In this document: piece after piece, positions 45,456-51,057 of the stretch
Numbering within the stretch: the stretch's first letter is position 1
Layout of the letters: each line of letters starts with the position of its first letter
Translations under genes and position numbers: made by a program
Assembly (NCBI RefSeq): GCF_002860255.1
Contig: NZ_PGVE01000031.1
Coordinates: forward strand, 1-51,057
Direction of reading: 5' to 3'
Source: Neobacillus cucumis
GTDB taxonomy: Bacteria > Bacillota > Bacilli > Bacillales > Cytobacillaceae
DNA length: 51,057 bases
The notes under the pieces: generated by a model
What the model was told of the DNA's origin: nothing
What the model saw: the letters and a program-made list of their open reading frames with translations, nothing else
Databases searched by the model: none

Positions 45456-45648
45456 AAAGGCAAGCGTAAGCGGTCCTTGATACTGAGAAGGTGGATATGA
45501 TAGGCTGTCCAGCTGACAGCCCCCCAGCGACCATCGGGAGCGCCCTTAGGGGGATGACGGCTAGGGCTGCCACATCATATCTGCCGGAGGCTCAGTGTCA
45601 AGGATGCCTTTGGAACGGTCGGTAAGGAGGGATTCGCCCCGCCCTTAA
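45456..45648. ncRNA. Candidate structured RNA or foldable mobile element
   Basis: In very AT-rich surroundings this segment is GC-rich, has no convincing ORF, and folds. The trunk has three collinear helices: AAAGGCA 45456-45462 with TGCCTTT 45605-45611; TCCTTGATACTGAG 45474-45487 with CTCAGTGTCAAGGA 45591-45604 (14 bp, one G-U); GGTGGATATGAT 45490-45501 with ATCATATCTGCC 45574-45585 (12 bp, two G-U). Inside is a perfect hairpin GGCTGTC-CAGCT-GACAGCC (45503-45521) and further C- and G-runs. A second hairpin, TAAGGAGGG..CCCTTA, lies at 45623-45647. No known RNA class was recognised; strand is undecided. Confidence 0.45.
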
Positions 45649-45761
45649 CGATGACGATTGATTATTTTCAAAGTCAAGTTCTTAAACGCTTATCTATAAA
45701 TACATGTAAACAGTGATATAAGGTTCATCAGATCAACGTTTTTATTGCTGATACTGTATAT

Positions 45762-45859
45762 AAGCCCCTGTTTGTTCAATAAGAAAAGGAGGTGCCGCAG
45801 CAACCTCCTTTGTTAAACTCAAGCCCCCTTTAGTGTAAGTACATTCCTTCACAAACTCA
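45762..45859 (+). repeat. Dispersed intergenic repeat, full-length reference copy
   Basis: All modules are in order: GCCCCTGTTTGTTCAATAAG, A-run, hairpin GGAGGTGCCGCAGCAACCTC-C, TTTGTTAAACTC, then AAGCCCCCTTTAGTGTAAGT and ACATTCCTTCACAAACTC. Confidence 0.8.
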
Positions 45860-45914
45860 CATTTCGTTGAATATGAAAAGGGTACTACCTCTTGACGAAG
45901 TTATACCCCTTTGC

Positions 45915-46469
45915 CTAATGTAGCTTTTTATTAATTAATTCAACTAAAACCTTCACAAAACATCCTAATAAAAGGTATATCGGAAAAGAATATAAATATT
46001 TCCACTTGTACAAGGCGTAAATTCCTACCCAGTGAAATATCGGTTCAATTATAAATGATATAAAGGCAGAAAAAACAATAAGAGCTAAAAGGAAGTTGAA
46101 CCATCGTTGCCCGTATCTTTGATAAATAAGCATATAAAATACTGGTAAATAACTCAAATCGAAAGGTATTAGTGGGGGAATAAAAGCCCAATATAAATGA
46201 ATGGGATATGCCCATGCACCATGATTGGTGCCAATCACATCAAGTGTAACTGAAAGTCCGCCAATAATTAACCCGAAGTTTAAAAGCAAATGAACTCGCT
46301 TTCTATCGACAAATTTTACCCATAATATCCATATTAAAATTGTTGTTATTAATAATATCCACCATTGCCAAGTTAAAAAGGCATTCTCTAACCAAAATTT
46401 GTGATATGCTTCTAAAAAATTCATCCTTTTATCTTGTACATCTTTAAATAAAAATTCTGTTTTAATCAT
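45915..46469 (-). CDS. CBO0543-type membrane protein
   Basis: 184 aa with six hydrophobic segments. ILWVKFVDRKRVHLLLNFGL, TNHGAWAYPIHLYWAFIPPL and IPFDLSYLPVFYMLIYQRYG (about residues 48-134) are the central signatures of the CBO0543 family. An internal ATG 15 codons in (NFLEAYHKFW) might be the true start; neither has a strong ribosome site. It ends HWVGIYALYKWKYLYSFPIY, the element missing in the fragment at 14975. Function unknown. Confidence 0.75.
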   Translation of the reverse strand: MIKTEFLFKDVQDKRMNFLEAYHKFWLENAFLTWQWWILLITTILIWILWVKFVDRKRVHLLLNFGLIIGGLSVTLDVIGTNHGAWAYPIHLYWAFIPPLIPFDLSYLPVFYMLIYQRYGQRWFNFLLALIVFSAFISFIIEPIFHWVGIYALYKWKYLYSFPIYLLLGCFVKVLVELINKKLH

Positions 46470-46614
46470 AAAAATGATTCAATCCTATTCTTATGGTTTA
46501 ACTGTTATATTTTCCTAATTCCTCAAAATTATTTTCCAATCCTATTCCACTAAACTACCAGTTATTTCAATAAGAAATGCTTCCGAGGGCGAACTCAAAT
46601 AAATAGGGGAATCA

Positions 46615-47136
46615 TTAATCAAATGATTCCCTGGGCAAATTAAATATGTTGGAAAGAAAAATTAAAAATAAAATTGAAATTATCCACGCTAACCAAGGTT
46701 TACTAACATGAATCTTTAGGACTGTAAACATTATTATATTGAAAAGTAGTGACCAATAAATGTTCCAACCGTAATGATACTCAATCGAATTTAACTTATT
46801 GCTAGAAATTTCAATGAAAGTATAAATTAAGACCCACAGCAATATCCAAAAAAGTTGTTTTAATCTTTGATGTGGAAATCTCCCTAGGTATATTAGCAGG
46901 GTGGATGTATAAGAAAAAAACATTACAAAAAGGCTAATAATAAGATGACCGTGTAGTATATCTTCCCCGATTATACCTTTGGTAAAATTCCAAAATCTAT
47001 GGTTTCGAAGTAAGGCATTATAAAAAAAATCGCCACCTATCAAAAATAAGAAAGTGGGATAATATTTGCGCCAATTTTTCCAATCACCCCACTTATAAGC
47101 AGCAAAAATAAAAGCTGAGTATAAAATAATTCGCAT
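46615..47136 (-). CDS. CBO0543-type membrane protein
   Basis: 173 aa, six hydrophobic segments. WRKYYPTFLFLIGGDFFYNA and LLRNHRFWNFTKGI (about residues 22-56), then HLIISLFVMFFSYTSTLLIY and SIEYHYGWNIYWSLLFNI, follow a recurrent CBO0543 layout. RBS AAGGAGATAAG before ATG. It lies 145 bases upstream of the other CBO0543-type gene in the same direction, so they may be a duplicated pair. Function unknown. Confidence 0.72.
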   Translation of the reverse strand: MRIILYSAFIFAAYKWGDWKNWRKYYPTFLFLIGGDFFYNALLRNHRFWNFTKGIIGEDILHGHLIISLFVMFFSYTSTLLIYLGRFPHQRLKQLFWILLWVLIYTFIEISSNKLNSIEYHYGWNIYWSLLFNIIMFTVLKIHVSKPWLAWIISILFLIFLSNIFNLPRESFD

Positions 47137-47189
47137 TCTTATCTCCTTACAATGATGGAATGGAGTTTAAAAATATTATTAGGATTTAT

Positions 47190-47366
47190 TTAGTGCTTTT
47201 TGTATCTTTTTTGATTTGCCAAATAAGATATTCTGTCTGGAGTTGGGACCATACAAATCCACCAATCATTAATTGCAATATACATTTTACGTTCTTGCTT
47301 AGTTTCTTTAGAACGGTTTAGAAAAACGAAAATGGCGATGAAACTCGTCGCCCCATGTAATTAATA
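47190..47366 (-). pseudogene. Decayed membrane-protein fragment
   Basis: From a stop near 47366 the minus strand reads GATSFIAIFVFLNRSKETKQ, ERKMYIAINDWWICMVPTPD, RISYLANQKRYKKH and ends at 47190. A preceding hydrophobic piece (WFVILITWG) is in another frame. The mix of one helix and a basic conserved-looking tail suggests the end of a broken gene. The family is not recognised. Confidence 0.35.
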
Positions 47367-47555
47367 TCACAAACCATGTTCATACCGGTTCTACAGTTTT
47401 TAAAAGTATTTGTAAAACTAGAAAGTATAATACACCTTATCAAATTTTAACTATGTAATTGAACAATTCGAACTTATTATGTTTATTAAATTAATTGACT
47501 TCAACAAGCATAATTGACCGCCGCAGCGATCATCGCAGGAATATCATCTTGAATT

Positions 47556-47640
47556 CAAGCTACCCATTAGTTGAACAAGGAAAAGGCAGCCGCAGAAACC
47601 CCGATTGTTGAGCATAAGCACCCCGGTAGTTTAACAAGGA
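47556..47640 (+). repeat. Dispersed intergenic repeat, full-length copy
   Basis: GCTACCCATTAGTTGAACAA, GGAAAAGGCAGCCGCAGAAA-CCCC, GATTGTTGAGC, then ATAAGCACCCCGGTAGTTTA. A short GCCGCAGCG...CATCGCAGG piece just upstream (47518-47540) may be a third, older copy. Confidence 0.75.
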
Positions 47641-47660
47641 GTAATTTTGCCCTCCAACTA

Positions 47661-47714
47661 AAAAATAAAAATGGATAACCATTCTATATAATTTGGTTAT
47701 CCATTTTTATTTTT
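47661..47714 (-). terminator. Terminator of the 45-aa gene
   Basis: AAAATAAAAATGGATAACCA pairs with its complement at 47694-47713 across a 12-nt loop. It starts at the stop codon of the small gene. Confidence 0.88.
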
Positions 47715-47850
47715 AGCTATTACTTTTTCTTTCTCTTGCCGCTTTTTTCCTAGCCTTTTTACTTTGTCCAATTTCTGCACCGAATTCCGTATCTGCTGCT
47801 TTACTTCCTCCAGTATGTGGCTGATTTCTATTGTTATAACGGTTTGTCAA
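47713..47850 (-). CDS. 45-aa basic protein, possibly SASP-like
   Basis: TTG 47848-47850 follows GGTGGAG by five bases. The product is hydrophilic: TNRYNNRNQPHTGGSKAADT, EFGAEIGQSKKARKKAARER, KSNS. Its TEFGAE resembles the TEFA-E repeats of gamma-type small acid-soluble spore proteins, but the basic tail is not typical, so the name is tentative. Strong ribosome site, compact frame and an exact terminator at its stop all support a real gene. Confidence 0.65.
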   Translation of the reverse strand: MTNRYNNRNQPHTGGSKAADTEFGAEIGQSKKARKKAARERKSNS

Positions 47851-48177
47851 CGTTTCTCCACCTTTCAAGGATAGCTTCTTCTATTATGTGTTGAATACAA
47901 AGCCACTCACTTAAGAAAAAAGCATTTATGGTAATTTACTACTACTTAAGTATTAAGTGAACCATTTGTATATTGCTTTTTATCTTAGAAAATTATTCCT
48001 TAAATACGTCTATTTTGTTCTTAAACTTTTCTTCTCCTATTGTTTAAGTACATCTCTTCCCATTTTAAAATATTCGCTTGTAGCATTCATATATGGGTGT
48101 TTTTACTCTTCATTGAAATAAAGGGTTGCGATATTAGTGAATTTTCTGTAAATTATAATTAAAAAGGGTGAGACTTC

Positions 48178-48369
48178 ATGAATATTGCAGAGGTAAATGA
48201 TCAGATTCGATCTAACAAAGGAATTATCGGGCTTGTAGAAAAGGTTTATGAAAACTCCGTAATGATTAAAATACATATTAATCCTACGGATATTTTTTAT
48301 GAAAATAATGTAACCGTTATCAATCATAAAAACTACGAAGTCATTAAAAAAGCAGCATTACAATTATAA
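48178..48369 (+). CDS. YkvS-like (DUF2187) protein
   Basis: 63 aa, a small KOW/SH3-like barrel. GIIGLVEKVYENSVMIKI (residues 15-32) and VTVINHKNYEVIKK (45-58) match the B. subtilis YkvS pattern, G-VEKV-ENSV and VVNHKNYKII. RBS AAGGGTGAG before ATG. Function unknown. Own terminator follows. Confidence 0.82.
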   Translation: MNIAEVNDQIRSNKGIIGLVEKVYENSVMIKIHINPTDIFYENNVTVINHKNYEVIKKAALQL

Positions 48370-48388
48370 AAAAAGCCAATCTAAATAT

Positions 48389-48437
48389 AAAAGCCTTTAT
48401 CGATAATAATTAAGTTTTTACCGGTAAAGGCTTTTTA
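48389..48437 (+). terminator. Terminator of the YkvS-like gene
   Basis: AAAAGCCTTTA pairs with TAAAGGCTTTT, with further partial pairing (CG..CCG) inside, then a T-run. Confidence 0.8.
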
Positions 48438-48449
48438 TTTATTGAAATA

Positions 48450-48488
48450 ACGCCCCTTTTACTTTAAGTACAAATGTTCACAAACTTA
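48450..48488 (+). repeat. Dispersed repeat, right module
   Basis: ACGCCCCTTTTACTTTAAGT then ACAAATGTTCACAAACTTA, as at 42800 and 43326. Confidence 0.75.
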
Positions 48489-48646
48489 CATTTACTATTT
48501 ATAAAAACTGTAACAGACGAACATTTTTGGTAAGTAGCTTTTCTCCTGCTAAATTTCCAACTAGACTGGCTATACCTAATATAAATAAAGCCAAAGTTAA
48601 TGTGGAGAGTGGGAGTCATTAAAAGTTAATACCCCGCCCAAAAAAA

Positions 48647-48683
48647 GAACAAGCTGATTTTCATTTGGAAAATCGGCTTGTTC
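48647..48683 (-). terminator. Terminator of the fabF paralogue
   Basis: GAACAAGCTGATTTTC pairs with GAAAATCGGCTTGTTC around ATTTG (one G-T); an A-run at 48641-48646 becomes the T-run on the minus strand. Confidence 0.88.
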
Positions 48684-48723
48684 CAAAGCACTGGAAACTG
48701 ATAACCGCATAATAATCTATTTT

Positions 48724-49962
48724 TTACATTTCATATTTTTTTAAAGCAATGACTGCATTATGCCCACCAAACCCAAATGAATTGGAGATCCCTATTTTGA
48801 GATTTGTTTGTCGGGCTACGTTTGGTACATAATCTAAATCACATAATGGATCGGGGTGTTCTAAGTTGATAGTAGGCGGTATGATTCCTTCTTGGAGACT
48901 TTTTGCTAATGCAATAGCTTCAACCCCACCAGCTGCTCCTAATAAATGTCCTGTAATCGACTTATTAGCTGTAACTGGTATCTTGTATGCTTGTTCGCCA
49001 AACAATTTTTTTATGGCATTTGTTTCAGATATGTCACCTATCTCTGTACTTGTAGCATGAGCACTAATTACATCTACATCATCAGTAGAAAGGGACGCAT
49101 CTTTTAAAGCCATTTTCATTGCGAGATAGGCTCCTTTACCTTCTGGATGTGGAGAAACCATGTGATAGGCATCAGAACTAGCACCATATCCAATTACTTC
49201 AGCATAAATTCGTGCATTTCTGTGTAAAGCATGTGTTAAAGATTCAAGTATTAAAATTCCTGCACCTTCAGACATGACAAATCCATCTCTATTCGCATCA
49301 AAAGGACGACTAGCAGCACTTGGTTCATCATTCCTCGAAGACAACGCTTTTGCATTCCCAAAACTGGCTAGAGACAATTCTGTTATGGCTGCCTCAGCCC
49401 CTCCAGCAAATGCTACATCCGCCATACCATACCGAATAATTCTGAAAGCCTCTCCAATAGCTGTATTTCCAATTGCACAAGCGGAAACAGGTGCCATAGA
49501 AGGTCCCAAAGCCCCCCATTTGATACTTATTTGTGCTGAAGCTGCATTTGCTATCATCGAAGGCACCATTGTTGGACTTACCCTTTGTGGTCCCCTTTCT
49601 CGAAGTACATCAATATTTTGTATCAAAGTCTCAATTCCACCTATTCCCGAACCAATATATACACCAAAACGCTCTAAATCTATTTCCTTTATGTTCAGAT
49701 TGGAATCGTTCCATGCCTGTTCAGCTGCAACTAGAGCAAATTGACAAAATCTATCCATGCGCCTTGCATCCTTCTGACCAAGCATATCCTCAGCATTGAA
49801 ATCCCTAACTAATCCAGCAATTTTGGTTTTATGTTTACTTACGTCAAACATATTAATGTAAGAAATTCCAGACTTACCTTCGGTTAAATTCCTCCAAAAT
49901 GTTTCAACGTTGTTACCCAAGGGTGACACGACTCCCATCCCTGTAATCACAACTCGTTCCAT
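48724..49962 (-). CDS. fabF: 3-oxoacyl-ACP synthase II paralogue (FabF)
   Basis: 412 aa thiolase-fold condensing enzyme that elongates acyl-ACP with malonyl-ACP. The Cys-His-His triad is intact: Cys162 in PVSACAIGNTAIG, His302 in VISAHATSTEIGD and His339 in NKSITGHLLGAAGG. The end FGFGGHNAVIALKKY is standard. The usual VSSACATG around the nucleophile is changed to VSACAIG, and no other fab gene is near, so it is probably a paralogue of the housekeeping enzyme. RBS GAGGGGG. It is divergent from a regulator with an acyl-binding-type domain. Confidence 0.9.
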   Translation of the reverse strand: MERVVITGMGVVSPLGNNVETFWRNLTEGKSGISYINMFDVSKHKTKIAGLVRDFNAEDMLGQKDARRMDRFCQFALVAAEQAWNDSNLNIKEIDLERFGVYIGSGIGGIETLIQNIDVLRERGPQRVSPTMVPSMIANAASAQISIKWGALGPSMAPVSACAIGNTAIGEAFRIIRYGMADVAFAGGAEAAITELSLASFGNAKALSSRNDEPSAASRPFDANRDGFVMSEGAGILILESLTHALHRNARIYAEVIGYGASSDAYHMVSPHPEGKGAYLAMKMALKDASLSTDDVDVISAHATSTEIGDISETNAIKKLFGEQAYKIPVTANKSITGHLLGAAGGVEAIALAKSLQEGIIPPTINLEHPDPLCDLDYVPNVARQTNLKIGISNSFGFGGHNAVIALKKYEM

Positions 49963-50016
49963 AGTTCTTCCCCCTCTTTATTAGATTATCTATATTTTGG
50001 CACTGTATTTATCCTA

Positions 50017-50057
50017 TTACAAGTTGTTGTTTATCATAGTATAATTAGTAATATGAT
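50017..50057 (+). promoter_or_regulatory. Promoter and dyad between fabF and the regulator
   Basis: TTACAA (50017-50022), 17 bases, TATAAT (50040-50045) form a sigma-A-type promoter for the regulator. ATCATA (50033-50038) and TATGAT (50052-50057) form an inverted repeat that brackets the -10 box, a plausible autoregulatory operator. Confidence 0.55.
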
Positions 50058-50085
50058 TATCGTTTTAAGACAGGAGTAATTAAAC

Positions 50086-50934
50086 ATGAATAGTAAAACA
50101 AGATTACAAGCTCTATCAAAGTTTTTAAAGTCAAAACGTGCAAATATACAACCTCAATCAGTGGGATTACCAAAGGGAACTAGGCGGAGAACTCCAGGTC
50201 TAAGGAGGGAGGAAGTCGCCCAGTTAGCGGGAGTGAGCACTACCTGGTATACATGGCTAGAACAAGGGCGAGATATTAAGGTTTCATCTTCTGTACTAGA
50301 TTCTATAGCATCTGCTTTACAGTTAAATAATGATGAACGAAAGTATCTATACGATTTAGCATTAGAAGTTAACACAAATGTGTATAAACATGAAGTTTTA
50401 CAAACAAAACTTTCCCCTTCTTTAGAAAAAATTTTAACAGAATTAAAATACTGTCCTACTCTGATTACAGACCGACATTTCCAAATCGTTGGGTGGAATC
50501 CTGCTGCATCCTATGTTTTTCTGGATTTTGAACAAATACCGATTGAACAGAGAAACTTGATCCGCTTAGTGTTTACGAGGAAAGAGTTGAGGACTCTTGC
50601 TGTCAATTGGGAGCATTTTGTGAAAGGATTTCTTTCCATCTTTAGGGTTTATTATGGGCAAAATATGGGGGATGAATGGTACACTCAATTTCTTGAAGAA
50701 ATGTCGAATCTTAATTCGGATTTTCAATCTTTATGGCAAGAAAATCAAGTAAATATGGCTCCCGAAGTGTTGATTGAATTCAGACATTCCAAGGCAGGTA
50801 AAATGATTTTTAATTTAACTTCTTTACAAGTTCATGGAGCTACAGATTTTTGGTGTAGCATTTATACACCTGTCGAGGGTTCATCTACAGAAGAAAAATT
50901 GAAGAAGATGATGAAAAAAAGTGTTATTGTTTAA
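50086..50934 (+). CDS. XRE-family regulator with MmyB-like ligand domain
   Basis: 282 aa. RRTPGLRREEVAQLAGVSTT followed by WYTWLEQGRDIKVSSSVLDS (about residues 29-68) is the HTH typical of the MmyB group. Residues 105-270 follow the MLTR ligand-binding pattern: PTLITDRHFQIVGWNPAASY, QRNLIRLVFT and the end GATDFWCSIYTPVEGSSTEE. That PAS-like domain binds fatty acid in a characterised MmyB relative. Being divergent from fabF, an acyl-chain sensor controlling fabF is the natural reading, as inference. RBS AGGAG. Confidence 0.87.
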   Translation: MNSKTRLQALSKFLKSKRANIQPQSVGLPKGTRRRTPGLRREEVAQLAGVSTTWYTWLEQGRDIKVSSSVLDSIASALQLNNDERKYLYDLALEVNTNVYKHEVLQTKLSPSLEKILTELKYCPTLITDRHFQIVGWNPAASYVFLDFEQIPIEQRNLIRLVFTRKELRTLAVNWEHFVKGFLSIFRVYYGQNMGDEWYTQFLEEMSNLNSDFQSLWQENQVNMAPEVLIEFRHSKAGKMIFNLTSLQVHGATDFWCSIYTPVEGSSTEEKLKKMMKKSVIV

Positions 50935-50948
50935 AATCGAATGAAAGA

Positions 50949-50995
50949 AAAAAGCCGATTTTTCTTCCCCTATGAACTAAGATGAACGGCTTTTT
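50949..50995 (+). terminator. Weak terminator after the regulator
   Basis: AAAAAGCCG pairs with CGGCTTTTT across a 29-nt loop, followed by CTG. The long loop lowers confidence. Confidence 0.5.
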
Positions 50996-50999
50996 CTGT

Positions 51000-51042
51000 A
51001 ACTTTGTGAAGAAATGTACTTAAACTAAACTGCTAGTTAGTA
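51000..51042 (-). repeat. Dispersed repeat in inverted orientation
   Basis: The complementary strand reads CTAACTAGCAGTTTAGTTTA, AGTACATTTCTTCACAAAGT, that is, a right module running on the minus strand. Confidence 0.7.
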
Positions 51043-51057
51043 GAGTAGAAAACTGAT

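Noticed and set aside
45456..45648. RNase P, SRP, tmRNA, 6S or T-box RNA
   Set aside because: None of the conserved sequence blocks of these RNAs could be found; only the fold is suggestive.
48103..48327. 74-aa minus-strand ORF
   Set aside because: Antisense of the YkvS-like gene, which has a ribosome site and family match.

Overview
The window looks like chromosome of a low-GC, endospore-forming Bacillaceae. The basis is Bacillus-type ribosome binding sites (GGAGG, with some TTG and GTG starts), DUF3231 and CBO0543-type proteins, a YdaE-like D-lyxose isomerase, a YkvS-like protein, a XylR repressor with B. subtilis-like operators, CcpA-type cre sites, and a kyn operon resembling that of the B. 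cereus group. I do not assign a species. No tRNA, rRNA or CRISPR array was seen.

The window has three zones. Positions 1-17.9 kb are accessory and decaying. They hold the end of an IS110 transposase, small membrane proteins, a heme O synthase (ctaB), an isochorismatase-like hydrolase, a Trp/His/Pro-rich tandem-repeat protein, and an operon of a DUF2975 protein, a YozG-like regulator and a DUF4153-like protein. Many genes here are broken: an MFS transporter, a GNAT, a DUF2255 gene, IS3 and IS110 transposases, a tyrosine recombinase and a DUF3231 gene. The zone is studded with a dispersed intergenic repeat.

Positions 18-41.7 kb are a metabolic zone without that repeat. A poxB-like pyruvate:quinone oxidoreductase comes first. 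A xylan/arabinoxylan-oligosaccharide locus follows: two aldo-keto reductases and a GH43-like protein on the minus strand; a GH10 xylanase without signal peptide, an acetyl-esterase-like hydrolase and a GH43 enzyme on the plus strand; then xylR, a GPH-type xyloside symporter, D-lyxose isomerase and an SDR epimerase. XylR-like operators and cre sites lie in the promoter regions. After a YczE-like membrane protein, an alpha/beta hydrolase, two tandem-repeat blocks and a broken FAD-synthetase gene fused to a serine-recombinase remnant, there is a complete kynurenine operon (kynU, amino acid permease, kynA, kynB). It is transcribed away from a TetR regulator, across a 33-bp perfect palindrome.

Positions 41.8-51 kb are again repeat-rich. 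They hold a broken beta-propeller-like gene, a UPF0158 N-terminal fragment, a DUF7674-like protein, small membrane proteins, a GC-rich segment that folds into a long branched stem (candidate structured RNA), two more CBO0543-type proteins, a 45-aa basic protein, a YkvS-like protein, and a fabF paralogue divergent from an XRE regulator with an MmyB-like, probably acyl-binding, domain.

Most interesting for follow-up are the modular repeat family, the structured element near 45.5 kb, the repeat protein at 6.3 kb, the kyn palindrome, and the fabF/MmyB-like pair.
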